The notes under the pieces: model-generated
What the model was told of the DNA's origin: nothing
The model's database searches: none
The model's input: only the letters and a program-made list of their open reading frames with translations
Part shown: in pieces, positions 20,686 through 29,984 of the stretch
How the letters are laid out: every line of letters begins with the position of its first letter
How positions within the stretch are numbered: position 1 is the first letter of the stretch
Source: Desulfovibrio sp. A2
GTDB taxonomy: Bacteria; Desulfobacterota; Desulfovibrionia; Desulfovibrionales; Desulfovibrionaceae
NCBI RefSeq assembly: GCF_000226255.1
Contig: NZ_AGFG01000063.1
Coordinates: 1 to 64,000 of the forward strand
Reading direction: 5' to 3'
DNA length: 64,000 bases
Translations under genes and position numbers: made by a program

Positions 20686-20925
20686 CTACCCGGCCTGCTT
20701 CTTGAGCAGGGCGCGGACGGTGTCGGTGGGCTCGGCGCCCTGGTCCAGCCACTTCTGCACCTTTGCGGTGTCGATCTTCACTTCAGCAGGGTTCACCATG
20801 GGGTTGTAGAAGCCCAGGAATTCCAGCGGACGGCCGTCGCGGCGAGCAGCGCTGTTGACGGCGACGATCCGGTAGAAGGCACGCTTCTTGTTGCCCATGC
20901 GGGCGAGTCTCAGCTTCACGGACAT
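20686..20925 (-). CDS. rpsP: 30S ribosomal protein S16
   Basis: Early-assembling small-subunit protein. The 79-aa sequence is typical: [21 protein letters not shown], then [18 protein letters not shown], with a C-terminal [10 protein letters not shown]. The start at 20925 follows TTGGAGACCAAACC. A longer open frame upstream is Arg/Pro-rich and not part of the protein. It is the second gene of the ffh operon, 88 bp after ffh. Confidence 0.97.
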   Translation of the reverse strand: MSVKLRLARMGNKKRAFYRIVAVNSAARRDGRPLEFLGFYNPMVNPAEVKIDTAKVQKWLDQGAEPTDTVRALLKKQAG

Positions 20926-21013
20926 GGTTTGGTCTCCAACTAGTCTGTGTATAGTATGGTATCTCGGGAAAAGCGCAAGTGGGCGAGAATTCCCACGCGG
21001 CAACTTTTCGTCC

Positions 21014-22561
21014 TCAGCGCTTCTTGCTCTTGTTGCGTTGCTGCTTGCGCAGCTGCTTCTTTTTCTTGAGCGCGGTCTTGGAAAGGGAACCCGGCCCGCC
21101 GGGCGCGGCTTCGCCGCCTTCAGCGCCGGGCATTCCCGGCATTCCCGGCATGCCGCCGAGTCCGCCCAGACCGCCCAGTCCACCCATTCCACCAAGGCCG
21201 CCCATGCCGCCCATTCCGGGCAGCTTGGGCATGCGCGGCATCTTTCCGGCCTGCGCGGGCTTGCCCCCGCCCATGACCTTTTTCATCATCTCGCGCATCT
21301 GCTCGAAATTCTTGATCAGCTGATTCACGTCCTGCACGGTGGTGCCGGAACCCATGGCGATGCGCTGGCGGCGGCTGCCGTTGAGCACCTTGGGGTTGCG
21401 GCGCTCCTGCATGGTCATGGAATTGATGATGGCCTCTACCCGGCCCATCTCCTTTTCCGGCACGTTCATCTCGCCCAGTTTTTCGCGCAGCGCGCCCATG
21501 CCGGGAATCAGCTTCAGGATGCCTTCCAGCGAGCCGAGCTTTTTCAGCCGACGCATCTGGGTGCGGAAGTCCTCGAGGTCGAATTCCGCCTTCTGGAACT
21601 TGCGGCCCAGTTCCTCGGCTTCTTCGGCCTTGATGGTGGACTGCGCCTTCTCGATGAGCGTCATCACGTCGCCCATGCCGAGAATGCGGCCCGCCACGCG
21701 GTCGGGGTGGAAGACCTCGATGTCCGAGAGCTTCTCGCCCATGCCCACGAACTTCACCGGCTTGCCAGTGACCGAGCGGATGGACAGGGCCGCGCCGCCG
21801 CGGGCGTCGCCATCCATCTTGGTGAGCACGACGCCGGAAATGTCGAGCGCGGCGTTGAACGATTCGGCAACCGTCACCGCGTCCTGGCCGGTCATGGCGT
21901 CGGCCACGAACAAAATCTCTTGCGGCTCGACGCGCCCCTTGATGGAGACCAGCTCCTGCATCAGGGTTTCGTCGATGTGCAGGCGGCCCGCGGTGTCCAC
22001 GATGACCACGTTGCACTGCTTTTCGCGCGCGTCTTCCACGGCGGCCGCGGCAATGTCCACCGGGTTCATGCCGGGGGCCGAGGGATAGGCCGGGATGTCG
22101 AGCTGCTTGGCCAGCGTGTGCAACTGGTCGATGGCCGCCGGGCGGTACACGTCGGCGGGGGCCAGGTACGGGCGCATCTTCTGCTTGCGCAGCAGGTTGG
22201 CGAGCTTGGCCGACGAGGTCGTCTTGCCAGAGCCCTGCAGGCCCACCATCATGATGACGTAGGGCTGCTTGCCGCGCAGGTCGAGCTGGGTTGTGCCGCC
22301 GCCCAGCAGTTCGACCAGTTCGTCGTGGACGATCTTCACCACCTGTTGGGCAGGGGTGAGGCTTTTCAGAACGTCCTGGCCAAGGCAGCGCTCGCGCACC
22401 CGTTCGATGAAGTCGCGGACGACCTTGAAGTTGACGTCGGCTTCCAGCAGCGCCAGACGCACCTCGCGAAGGCCATCCTGGATGTTGGCTTCGTCGAGGC
22501 GGCCCGTGCCGCTGAATTTCCGGAAAACTCCTGTCAGCCTGTCCGAGAGACTATCGAACAT
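21014..22561 (-). CDS. ffh: Signal recognition particle protein Ffh
   Basis: GTPase and signal-sequence-binding subunit of the bacterial SRP, delivering ribosomes to the membrane via FtsY. The NG domain carries [15 protein letters not shown] near residue 105, DTAGRLHID, and [12 protein letters not shown]. The M domain follows, with the RNA-binding [24 protein letters not shown]. The C terminus is a Gly/Met-rich tail (repeated GMGGLGG units) before a basic end. It is 515 aa from [13 protein letters not shown]; longer family members have similar tails. It heads the rpsP-khpA-rimM-trmD-rplS operon. Confidence 0.96.
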   Translation of the reverse strand: MFDSLSDRLTGVFRKFSGTGRLDEANIQDGLREVRLALLEADVNFKVVRDFIERVRERCLGQDVLKSLTPAQQVVKIVHDELVELLGGGTTQLDLRGKQPYVIMMVGLQGSGKTTSSAKLANLLRKQKMRPYLAPADVYRPAAIDQLHTLAKQLDIPAYPSAPGMNPVDIAAAAVEDAREKQCNVVIVDTAGRLHIDETLMQELVSIKGRVEPQEILFVADAMTGQDAVTVAESFNAALDISGVVLTKMDGDARGGAALSIRSVTGKPVKFVGMGEKLSDIEVFHPDRVAGRILGMGDVMTLIEKAQSTIKAEEAEELGRKFQKAEFDLEDFRTQMRRLKKLGSLEGILKLIPGMGALREKLGEMNVPEKEMGRVEAIINSMTMQERRNPKVLNGSRRQRIAMGSGTTVQDVNQLIKNFEQMREMMKKVMGGGKPAQAGKMPRMPKLPGMGGMGGLGGMGGLGGLGGLGGMPGMPGMPGAEGGEAAPGGPGSLSKTALKKKKQLRKQQRNKSKKR

Positions 22562-22680
22562 GAATACCCCGTCCGGCAAATATCGTAAGAGGAGGTTCGG
22601 TACATGGGTTTGGGGGGAAGTCAAGGATATGGGTGGAGGGAAGGGAGGGGAAGGGGCAGGGGGGAAGGGGAATGGGAAGT

Positions 22681-23003
22681 GTTGTGCGCGATTGGATGCG
22701 GTTTCTACGAAGGTCGTTGAGCGCGGCTGATTACGCTCGATTTCGTTATGCCTCCGGCGGGCAAGGGGCCATTAAGCGATGGCCCCTTGCATCCCCGCGC
22801 TTCAGGGGGCGCTGCCCCCTGAACCCCCGACGTATCCTGCGCGGCGTTCCTTCGGCGGCAGCTTCCCTCCGGCGCTGTGCGCCTTCGGGCGATCTGCTGC
22901 CGGGAACGCCAATGCGCGCAAGCTCCCGCTGGTCCGGCGAATGTTCGAGTGGTGCGTTGTTAGCGACTGTCTTCGTAGAAGCCGGGTGCAACCGCGCACC
23001 ACG
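22681..23003 (+). repeat. Repeat family A, copy A3
   Basis: About 323 bp between ffh and the aminotransferase gene. The left end GTGCGCG...GGTTTCTACGAAGGTCGT and the right end (complement GTGCGCGG...GGCTTCTACGAAGACAGT) are inverted repeats of about 35 bp. Inside are CTCGATTTCGTTATGCCTCC, a GGGCAAGGGGCCAT/ATGGCCCCTTGC stem and a CAGGGGGCGCTGCCCCCTG stem. A polypurine tract of about 50 nt (22627-22680) precedes it. No protein is encoded. Confidence 0.8.
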
Positions 23004-23030
23004 CCCCCATCCCCACCCGCCGACAACAAT

Positions 23031-23068
23031 AAAGAGAGGCCGCACCCATCAGGGCACGGCCTCTCTTT
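23031..23068 (-). terminator. Terminator after the aminotransferase gene
   Basis: AAAGAGAGGCCG at 23031-23042 pairs perfectly with 23057-23068. On the minus strand it is followed by a T-rich stretch (TTTATTGTTGT), 43 bp past the aminotransferase stop. On the plus strand it ends in TTTT, so it may work both ways. Confidence 0.85.
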
Positions 23069-23110
23069 TCTTGCTCTTATTCTGAATCTGAATCTTCGCG
23101 GCGTCAGCCG

Positions 23111-24295
23111 CTACCCCTTGATGGCCCTTCTGAACCCTTCCTCCGACCGGGCAATCACCTCTTCCCCCACGCAGAAGGTCAGCCGGAAATGCCCCGGCCC
23201 GCCGAAGCCGGAACCGGGCACGGCCAGCACCTTCTCTTCCATCAGCCGGTTGACGAACTTCACGTCGTCGCCGCCGGGGGCCTTGGGGAAGAAGTAGAAC
23301 GCCCCGGCGGGCATCTGGAATTCGTACCCGGCCTCGCGCAGGATGCGCGCCATGAGGTCGCGGCGGCGGGCGTAGATGCCCGCGTCCACCTGCGAGCCCA
23401 GCGCTTTCGCCATCAGGTGCTGCCCCACGGCGGGCGGGTTTACGAAGCCGAGGATGCGGTTGGTCAGCAGCAGCGCGGCCATCAGCGTGGACCGGCCTTC
23501 CATCAGCGGCGACAGGGCGATGTAGCCCAGCCGCTCGCCCGCCAGCGAAAGGTTCTTGGAGAACGAGCTGACCACCACCGCGTGCTGGTACAGGGGCAGC
23601 AGCGAGGGCACCTCGTCGCCGTCGTAGGACAGGAAGCGGTACGGCTCGTCCGAGATCAGGAAGATGGGCCGCCCGTGCTTTTGCGAGGCGCGGCCCAGCG
23701 CCGCCGCCAGTTCGGTCAGTTCCGCCCGGTTGTAGATGACCCCGGTGGGGTTGTTGGGCGAATTGACGATGAGCGCGCGCGTTTTCGGCCCGATGGCGGC
23801 TTCTATGGCGGCCACGTCCAGCGCGAAGGTGTCCGGCTTCGAGGGCACGGTGCGGAAAACGCCGCCGTGGTTGGCCACGTAGAAGCCGTATTCCACGAAG
23901 AACGGCGCAACGGCCAGCACCTCGTCGCCGGGTTCCAGCACTGCGCGCAGGAAGGCGTTCAGCCCGCCCGCCGCGCCGCAGGTGAGCACCACGTCGTCGG
24001 CGGTCAGGTCCACGCCCTGTTCCCGCGAAAGATGCGCGGCCAGCTTGGCGCGCGCCCACGGGTAGCCGCCGTTGGGCATGTACCCGAAGGCAAAGGGCTC
24101 GCCCGCGTGGTCGGCCAGTTCGCGCAGGGCTTGGCCCACGGCGGGCGGGGCGGGCAGGTCGGGGTTGCCCAGGCTGAAGTCGCACACGGCCTCTTCGCCA
24201 TATTGCTGCTTGAGGGCTATGCCCGCCTCGAACATCTTGCGAATCCACGACGAACGTTCAAGGTACCCGGAAATCTGCTGGGAGATGAGCGACAT
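23111..24295 (-). CDS. PLP-dependent aminotransferase (aspartate/aromatic class I)
   Basis: Class I/II aminotransferase, pyridoxal-phosphate dependent, with the Schiff-base Lys at about residue 247 (SSFSKNLSLAGERLGY). Also seen are LGNPDLP near residue 42, NSPNNPTG near 170, and the C-terminal Arg in GHFRLTFC that binds the substrate carboxylate. It is 394 aa from MSLISQQISGYLERSSWIRK, a start backed by GAGGT eight bases upstream. Such proteins are usually annotated as aspartate aminotransferases. The adjacent chorismate-mutase/EPSP-synthase-like gene hints at aromatic amino acids, but that is an inference. Confidence 0.85.
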   Translation of the reverse strand: MSLISQQISGYLERSSWIRKMFEAGIALKQQYGEEAVCDFSLGNPDLPAPPAVGQALRELADHAGEPFAFGYMPNGGYPWARAKLAAHLSREQGVDLTADDVVLTCGAAGGLNAFLRAVLEPGDEVLAVAPFFVEYGFYVANHGGVFRTVPSKPDTFALDVAAIEAAIGPKTRALIVNSPNNPTGVIYNRAELTELAAALGRASQKHGRPIFLISDEPYRFLSYDGDEVPSLLPLYQHAVVVSSFSKNLSLAGERLGYIALSPLMEGRSTLMAALLLTNRILGFVNPPAVGQHLMAKALGSQVDAGIYARRRDLMARILREAGYEFQMPAGAFYFFPKAPGGDDVKFVNRLMEEKVLAVPGSGFGGPGHFRLTFCVGEEVIARSEEGFRRAIKG

Positions 24296-24418
24296 GATGA
24301 TGACCTCGGCGGTTGATCGATGCTGCGGGCGATTCCGTGCGCGTGGCGCGCGGAGGATCGGGAAACGGCGCGGGGGAGGCGACGCAACGCGCGTCGGCCT
24401 CCCCCGGCATGTCATGAA

Positions 24419-24685
24419 CTAGAAAACCGAATTCGCGTCCAGCCGCAGGCGGTTGATGCGCACCCGCCGCAACTCCTTCTGTACTTCCAGTTGCAGCTTG
24501 CGCTGGCGCGCCTGGTGGATTTCCTGCGCGAAGCAGATGCCCTCGTCGGGGCGCTCCGTCTCGCACAGGCGGCGCACGTCGGCCTCGCAGGCGCGGCGTT
24601 CTTCTTCGAGCAGGGCCATCTGGGCCTCCAACTCGGGGATGCTATTCGGCAATGATGCGTCGTCGAGCGGGCTTGGCGCCTTCAT
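24419..24685 (-). CDS. Small coiled-coil protein of unknown function, 88 aa
   Basis: Not a family I recognise. After a short Pro/Ser-rich start, residues 18-80 are a charged, heptad-like helix (ELEAQMALLEEERRACEADV, then ARQRKLQLEVQKELRRV), suggesting a coiled coil. It contains two Cys but no motif. Its ATG overlaps the 3' end of the upstream fusion gene by 44 bp, and the aminotransferase follows 123 bp later, so the three are probably co-transcribed. Confidence 0.6.
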   Translation of the reverse strand: MKAPSPLDDASLPNSIPELEAQMALLEEERRACEADVRRLCETERPDEGICFAQEIHQARQRKLQLEVQKELRRVRINRLRLDANSVF

Positions 24686-26531
24686 TCTTCTGCTCCTGGG
24701 GCTTGCGCGGGGCGTTTTCGGGCGAGGGCAGGCCGTTGTACAGCGCCCAGAAGCCCGGCATCAGCTCGGTCACGTTGCCGGGGTTGGACAGGTGCAGGCC
24801 GGGGCGCAGCAGCGCGCCCAGCGCCAGGCCGAACGTCCAGTGCACGGTGGGGCTGGCCCACGGCGCGCCGTTGGCCGGGGCGCGGGAACCGGCGGGCACC
24901 ACGGCGCGCAGCATGGGCTGGCCCGCGCCCGGAGTTCCCTCCGCGTCTTCCGCGATGGGGGCCAGCGAAAAGCCCAGTTGCGCGACAAAGCTTTCCACCG
25001 TCACGCCGTCCAGCCCTTCGGGCAGGAGCGGGGCAGGCACGGCTTCCACCTTGGCCGCGCGCGCCGTGGCGGCGGCAAGGGCCAGCGTCAGCGGGGCGTA
25101 GTCCAAGGGCAGGGTGGATGCGTCCAGCGGGGCGGTGGGCGCGGGCGCGCCGTGCACCGAAGGCTTGGTGAGGGGCTTGGCGGCCACGCCCTTGGCGTCG
25201 GCGGTGACGTTCAGCCCGGCGGCACGCAGCAGGTCCAGCACCTGGGCGGCGTGGGGCTGCGTGGCGTCCCACGTGCCGGAAAGGCGGGCCTCGCCGCCGG
25301 TGAAGGCGGGCATGGCCAGCACCACGGCGGCCACCAGCGGGTCGATGCCCATGGCCGGGGCCTTGGGCAGGCGCAGCTTGGCGGCGGGAACAGGAGTGAT
25401 GCGCACCGACAGGGCGGCGTCGCCGGTTTCACCCAACGTGGCGACGTCGGCCTTGCAGGCGTGCAGCAGCGGCAGCACTTCCGCGATGCAGTCACCAGCC
25501 GAGGGGTGGGCGGCGCAGTGCAGGGTGATGGCCGCGTTCCAGAACGGGGCGGCCAGCAGCAGCGCGGTCAGCGCGTCGGCGGGCAGTTCGGCCGGAATGC
25601 GCACCTCGTCGGGCAGCACGCCGGAACATTCCAGGCGCACCGGCAGGCCGGACGACTTGGGCACCACGGGGGCCAGGCGCGCGCCAAGCTGCGGCAGAAA
25701 CTGGCGCAGTGCGGTGGTGTCGGCCATCTTCAGGGCCGGACCGCCGGTGAACTTGACCTTGCCGACGGCGCCAAGGGACAGCGCGGCCAGCAGGTGGAAA
25801 TTCAGGGAATCGTCGCCCGCGTAGATGACCTTGTCGGTGAAGTCCAGCGGGTCGCCGCCCTTGCTGCGTACGATGGCGTCGCCTTCCCACGACAGGTGTG
25901 CGCCCGCCTGGTTCAGCGCCTTCACGGCGTCGATCAGGTGGTCGCCCAGCATGGCCCCTTCAAGGGTGGCCTCCGCCCCGGCGGCGGCGGCAAGCGCCAC
26001 CCACAGCCGGGTGGGGCGCGCCGCCAGCGGGCCATATATATTGATGGAGACGGGGCGGCGCGGCGGGGCCAGGTTGAAGCTGGGGCGCACTTCGCCTTCG
26101 GGGCTGCGTTCCTGGATTTCCACTTCCTGGAGCAGGGCGAACATCTGGCGCACGAACCGCGGGTCGCGGCTGACGCGCGCGGCGGCGGCTTCCCACGCCT
26201 CGCGCAGCTGCTTTTCGGCCACGGTGTCGCGCGCGGGGGCAGAGGACACGCCGGGGCGGCGACTGCCGCGCACCTTCTGGAAGAGGCGGGCGCGCTTGGC
26301 CAGCAGGCGGATGATGTCCTTGTCGATGTCCATGATGGATTCGACCAGCGACTGGCCGGACGATGGCCGGGGCGAGGGGCGGCCCTCGCCGGAACGGGGA
26401 GAGCGGGCGTACTGCCCGCCTTTATCGGTACGTGCGGGGCGGTCGGGGCGGTCGGAACGGGGGGCGCGTTCGGAACGGCTCTCGGCATCCCGCTCCGGGC
26501 GGCCGGACGGGGAATCGTTGGTGTCGTGCAT
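24642..26531 (-). CDS. Chorismate-mutase-like and divergent EPSP-synthase-like fusion protein
   Basis: 629 aa from MHDTNDSPSGRP. Residues 1-60 are Arg/Asp/Ser-rich and probably disordered. Residues 60-145 look like an AroQ-type chorismate mutase helix bundle (ESIMDIDKDIIRLLAKRARL, then VRQMFALLQEVEIQ). Residues 155-605 resemble the two-lobed enolpyruvyl-transferase fold of EPSP synthase in layout (VSINIYGPLAARPTRLWVAL, GGPALKMAD, ALPLDYAPLTLALAAATAR-like segments). However, the PGDKSISHR-type substrate motif is replaced by YGPLAARPTRL, without its Lys. So this is either a diverged enzyme or a non-catalytic relative. It heads a short operon with an unknown 88-aa gene and an aminotransferase. 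Confidence 0.6.
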   Translation of the reverse strand: MHDTNDSPSGRPERDAESRSERAPRSDRPDRPARTDKGGQYARSPRSGEGRPSPRPSSGQSLVESIMDIDKDIIRLLAKRARLFQKVRGSRRPGVSSAPARDTVAEKQLREAWEAAAARVSRDPRFVRQMFALLQEVEIQERSPEGEVRPSFNLAPPRRPVSINIYGPLAARPTRLWVALAAAAGAEATLEGAMLGDHLIDAVKALNQAGAHLSWEGDAIVRSKGGDPLDFTDKVIYAGDDSLNFHLLAALSLGAVGKVKFTGGPALKMADTTALRQFLPQLGARLAPVVPKSSGLPVRLECSGVLPDEVRIPAELPADALTALLLAAPFWNAAITLHCAAHPSAGDCIAEVLPLLHACKADVATLGETGDAALSVRITPVPAAKLRLPKAPAMGIDPLVAAVVLAMPAFTGGEARLSGTWDATQPHAAQVLDLLRAAGLNVTADAKGVAAKPLTKPSVHGAPAPTAPLDASTLPLDYAPLTLALAAATARAAKVEAVPAPLLPEGLDGVTVESFVAQLGFSLAPIAEDAEGTPGAGQPMLRAVVPAGSRAPANGAPWASPTVHWTFGLALGALLRPGLHLSNPGNVTELMPGFWALYNGLPSPENAPRKPQEQKNEGAKPARRRIIAE

Positions 26532-27190
26532 TGGGGAACCTGTGTTGGGATGGTGATGTGGCGTACCACCTAGCCCGAAACGTGCGGTTCGGCAAGTGGC
26601 AAGGCCGTGGGGCGGGGCGCGCCCGAAGGCGGAGAGGGGGCGTACGCGGCGAGTCGGCCGGGCCGCCCCTCCCACATGGGCCGCCGCGCCGTTCTCCTAA
26701 CTGCGGCCGGGCATGGGCGGCGGTGCAACAGTGCCCGCGTCACCTGCTTGAGACAGCGCGCACATGCTCACTATGTCGGGGCAAGTGCCGTCATTGTCGC
26801 CCGTTACGTGCGCGCAGCGTCGCATGCCGCGAAAACGGGGGGAGGCGCCGGTGACGTTTTGATGGCATGCGCATACCGTCACAAGGTCGCCGACAGGATG
26901 ACGCCGGGGTATGTAACTGCTTGTTCGCACAGTCATAGGCGCGTGGGCTGGTCCGGAATCCGGGCGATCCTGCATCGCCGGAAACCCGTTCCGGGTGGTC
27001 TTTCGTGAAAAAAGGGATAAAAGGCCGCAAAACGGCGGCGGACGGTCTTGAAACTCTGCCTGCTTCACGATACACCGCAAGGGGCAGTGCGGCGGGGTGG
27101 CCCCCGTCCTGCGGCGGCAACGTGCCGTAATGTTCAAATAAATCGCGCGAAAACAGTATGATGGCGTATCCTTGTGAAGGGTTTGAACAA
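26532..27190. other. Long leader region upstream of aprBA
   Basis: Together with the promoter region up to 27383 this is an 850-bp gap between divergent genes. Open frames exist on the minus strand (for example 26697-27329), but their composition is Arg/Pro/His-rich with no family likeness, so no gene is called. It becomes AT-richer toward 27190, as expected before a strong promoter. Confidence 0.5.
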
Positions 27191-27195
27191 GTTGC

Positions 27196-27223
27196 TTGAC
27201 ACTGTCGGGCCACATTGTTAAAT
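27196..27223 (+). promoter_or_regulatory. Probable aprBA promoter
   Basis: A perfect TTGACA (27196-27201) is separated by 16 bp from TTAAAT (27218-27223), about 160 bp upstream of the aprB start. The local AT content is well above the surroundings, and aprBA needs very high expression. Confidence 0.65.
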
Positions 27224-27232
27224 CGGTCACAA
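27215..27232. promoter_or_regulatory. Rex-like operator over the aprBA -10 element
   Basis: TTGTTAAATCGGTCACAA is an 18-bp near-palindrome that fits the Rex pattern TTGTGAA-N4-TTCACAA at all but two positions. It overlaps the -10 element, so binding would block initiation. Rex is an NADH-sensing repressor known to control sulfate-reduction genes in Desulfovibrio. A weaker related pair of half-sites (TTGTGAA and TGAACAA) lies upstream at 27172-27190. Confidence 0.6.
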
Positions 27233-27383
27233 GCAACACGATCAGGCCGCGGAGGGCGATGCAGTCCGAAAAGGCAGGCTCCCGAACCTGCTTTTTCAGC
27301 CTCCATCGACATGATGGTGGGATCCGCATGGGTTGAGGCTGACAAGGTATAACCCCTTAATTCGCTGAGTTGGAGGATAAGGT

Positions 27384-27887
27384 ATGCCGACTTATGTTGA
27401 TCCGTCCAAGTGTGACGGCTGCAAGGGTGGCGAAAAGACCGCTTGCATGTACATCTGCCCCAACGACCTCATGATCCTCGACCCCGAGGCCATGAAGGCC
27501 TACAACCAGGAGCCCGAAGCCTGCTGGGAATGCTACTCCTGCGTGAAGATCTGCCCCCAGGGCGCCATCACGGCCCGCCCCTACGCCGACTTCGCGCCCA
27601 TGGGCGGCACCTGCATCCCCATGCGCTCGGCCGACTCCATCATGTGGACCGTCAAGTTCCGCAACGGGAATGTGAAGCGCTTCAAGTTCCCCATTCGTAC
27701 CACCCCTGAAGGCTCGATCAAGCCCTTCGACGGCAAGCCCGAAGCTGGCGACCTCGAGAACGAACTGCTGTTCACCGAGACCGCCCTCATCGCTCCCAAG
27801 GTTGCCCTTGGCGAAAAGGCCGCGATCAGCGACGCTGATATGAGCCAGTGCTGGTATGAAACCGGTTGCGAAGGCGGCAACCGCTAG
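27384..27887 (+). CDS. aprB: Adenylylsulfate (APS) reductase beta subunit
   Basis: Iron-sulfur subunit of cytoplasmic APS reductase, which reduces APS to sulfite and AMP in dissimilatory sulfate reduction. It passes electrons from the Qmo complex to the FAD of AprA. Two 4Fe-4S clusters are marked by Cys10, 13, 21 and 25 (spaced by a KGGEKTA insert) and Cys47, 50, 53 and 57 (CWECYSCVKICP). The rest is the beta-sheet and C-terminal tail that wraps around AprA. The 167 aa are normal. GGAGG lies ten bases before the ATG. aprA follows after 42 bp. Confidence 0.98.
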   Translation: MPTYVDPSKCDGCKGGEKTACMYICPNDLMILDPEAMKAYNQEPEACWECYSCVKICPQGAITARPYADFAPMGGTCIPMRSADSIMWTVKFRNGNVKRFKFPIRTTPEGSIKPFDGKPEAGDLENELLFTETALIAPKVALGEKAAISDADMSQCWYETGCEGGNR

Positions 27888-27929
27888 TCCGGAACCCACC
27901 GCAAGTCATTGCGATAAGGAGATTTAGCT

Positions 27930-29927
27930 ATGCCGATGATTCCCGTTAAGGAACAGGCGAAGGGTGTGGCCATCGCCGATCCCATCGTGAAGGAACATGA
28001 CGTCGACATCCTCATCGTCGGCGGTGGTATGGGCTCCTGCGGCACCGCGTTCGAAGTCGTGCGCTGGGCTGACAAGTACGCCCCCGACCTGAAGATCATG
28101 CTGCTGGACAAGGCCACCCTCGAGCGCTCCGGCGCCGTGGCGCAGGGCCTGTCGGCCATCAACACGTACCTTGGCAAGAACCCCGCCGACGACTACGTGC
28201 GCATGGTCCGCACCGACCTCATGGGCCTCGTGCGCGAAGACCTTATCTTCGACCTTGGCCGTCACGTTGACGACTCCGTGCACCTGTTCGAAGAGTGGGG
28301 CCTGCCCTGCTGGATCAAGGACGAACACGGCCACAACCTCGACGGCGCCCAGGCCAAGGCCGCCGGCAAGTCGCTGCGCAACGGCGACGACCCCGTGCGT
28401 TCCGGCCGCTGGCAGATCATGATCAACGGCGAATCGTACAAGTGCATCGTGGCTGAAGCCGCGAAGAACGCCCTTGGCGAAGCCCGCATCATGGAACGTA
28501 TCTTCATCGTGAAGCTGCTGCTCGACGCCAACACCGAAAACCGCATCGCCGGCGCCGTGGGCTTCAACCTGCGCGCCAACGAAGTGCACATCTTCCGCAC
28601 CAACGCGATGATGGTTGCCTGCGGCGGCGCGGTGAACGTGTACAAGCCCCGCTCCACTGGTGAAGGCATGGGCCGCGCCTGGTACCCCGTGTGGAACGCC
28701 GGTTCGACCTACACCATGTGTGCCCAGGTCGGCGCCGAAATGACCATGATGGAAAACCGCTTCGTGCCCGCCCGCTTCAAGGACGGTTACGGCCCGGTCG
28801 GCGCGTGGTTCCTGCTGTTCAAGGCGAAGGCCACCAACTACAAGGGTGAAGACTACTGCGCCACCAACCGCGCGATGCTGAAGCCCTACGAAGATCGCGG
28901 CTACGCCAAGGGCCACGTCATCCCGACCTGCCTGCGTAACCACATGATGCTTCGCGAAATGCGCGAAGGTCGCGGTCCCATCTACATGGACACCAAGACC
29001 GCCCTGCAGACCACCTTCGCCACCATGACCCCCGAGCAGCAGAAGCACCTCGAGTCCGAAGCCTGGGAAGACTTCCTCGACATGTGCGTGGGTCAGGCCA
29101 ACCTGTGGGCCTGCATGAACATCCAGCCCGAAGAACGCGGCTCGGAAATCATGCCCACCGAACCTTACCTGCTCGGCTCGCACTCCGGCTGCTGCGGCAT
29201 CTGGGTGTCCGGTCCCGACGAACCTTGGGTGCCCGAAGACTACAAGGTGCGCGCGGACAACGGCAAGGTCTACAACCGCATGACCACCGTGATGGGCCTG
29301 TGGACCTGCGCTGACGGCGTCGGCGCTTCCGGCCACAAGTTCTCCTCCGGTTCGCACGCCGAAGGCCGTATCTGCGGCAAGCAGATGGTCCGCTGGTGCA
29401 TCGACCACAAGGGCTTCAAGCCCGCCATCAAGGAAACGGCCGAAGAGCTGAAGCAGCTCATCTACCGTCCTTACTTCAACTACCTGGCTGGCAAGGACGC
29501 CTCCACCGACCCGGTGGTGAACCCGACCTACATCAGCCCCAAGAACTTCATGATGCGCCTCGTGAAGTGCACCGACGAATACGGCGGTGGCGTGGGTACC
29601 TACTACACCACCTCCGCTGCGGCGCTCGACACCGGCTTCGCGCTCATGGACATGCTGGAAGAAGACTCCCTCAAGCTGGCCGCTCGCGACCTGCACGAAC
29701 TGCTGCGCTGCTGGGAAAACTACCACCGTCTGTGGACCGTGCGCCTGCACATGCAGCACATCCGCTTCCGCGAAGAGTCCCGTTACCCCGGCTTCTACTA
29801 CCGTGCCGACTTCATGGGCCTCGACGACTCCAAGTGGAAGTGCTTCGTGAACTCGAAGCATGATCCCAAGAAGGGCGAAACGAAGATCTTCAAGAAGCCC
29901 TACTACCAGATCATTCCCACCGAATAG
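27930..29927 (+). CDS. aprA: Adenylylsulfate (APS) reductase alpha subunit
   Basis: FAD-containing catalytic subunit of APS reductase. It belongs to the fumarate-reductase-like flavoproteins: the dinucleotide-binding motif is ILIVGGGMGSCGTAFE near residue 30, and the FAD-attachment region LERSGAVAQGLSAINTY follows near residue 70. The C-terminal helical domain ends YYQIIPTE. Length is 665 aa, as expected. AAGGAGAT lies eight bases before the ATG. Codon choice here (few rare codons, strong preference for C-ending codons) suggests very high expression. A strong terminator follows. Confidence 0.98.
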   Translation: MPMIPVKEQAKGVAIADPIVKEHDVDILIVGGGMGSCGTAFEVVRWADKYAPDLKIMLLDKATLERSGAVAQGLSAINTYLGKNPADDYVRMVRTDLMGLVREDLIFDLGRHVDDSVHLFEEWGLPCWIKDEHGHNLDGAQAKAAGKSLRNGDDPVRSGRWQIMINGESYKCIVAEAAKNALGEARIMERIFIVKLLLDANTENRIAGAVGFNLRANEVHIFRTNAMMVACGGAVNVYKPRSTGEGMGRAWYPVWNAGSTYTMCAQVGAEMTMMENRFVPARFKDGYGPVGAWFLLFKAKATNYKGEDYCATNRAMLKPYEDRGYAKGHVIPTCLRNHMMLREMREGRGPIYMDTKTALQTTFATMTPEQQKHLESEAWEDFLDMCVGQANLWACMNIQPEERGSEIMPTEPYLLGSHSGCCGIWVSGPDEPWVPEDYKVRADNGKVYNRMTTVMGLWTCADGVGASGHKFSSGSHAEGRICGKQMVRWCIDHKGFKPAIKETAEELKQLIYRPYFNYLAGKDASTDPVVNPTYISPKNFMMRLVKCTDEYGGGVGTYYTTSAAALDTGFALMDMLEEDSLKLAARDLHELLRCWENYHRLWTVRLHMQHIRFREESRYPGFYYRADFMGLDDSKWKCFVNSKHDPKKGETKIFKKPYYQIIPTE

Positions 29928-29936
29928 GTGAGCTTC

Positions 29937-29970
29937 AGGGGCGGTTGCGGCAAGCCGCAACCGCCCCTTT
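29937..29970 (+). terminator. Terminator after aprA
   Basis: A perfect 15-bp GC-rich stem (29937-29951 with 29954-29968) and 2-nt loop are followed by TTTCTCCTTTC. It starts 10 bp after the aprA stop and should separate aprBA from qmoABCD transcription at least partly. Confidence 0.88.
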
Positions 29971-29984
29971 CTCCTTTCACCCGG

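Noticed and set aside
26697..27329. A 210-codon minus-strand open frame upstream of aprB
   Set aside because: It overlaps the aprBA promoter and operator, has no family likeness and an erratic composition.
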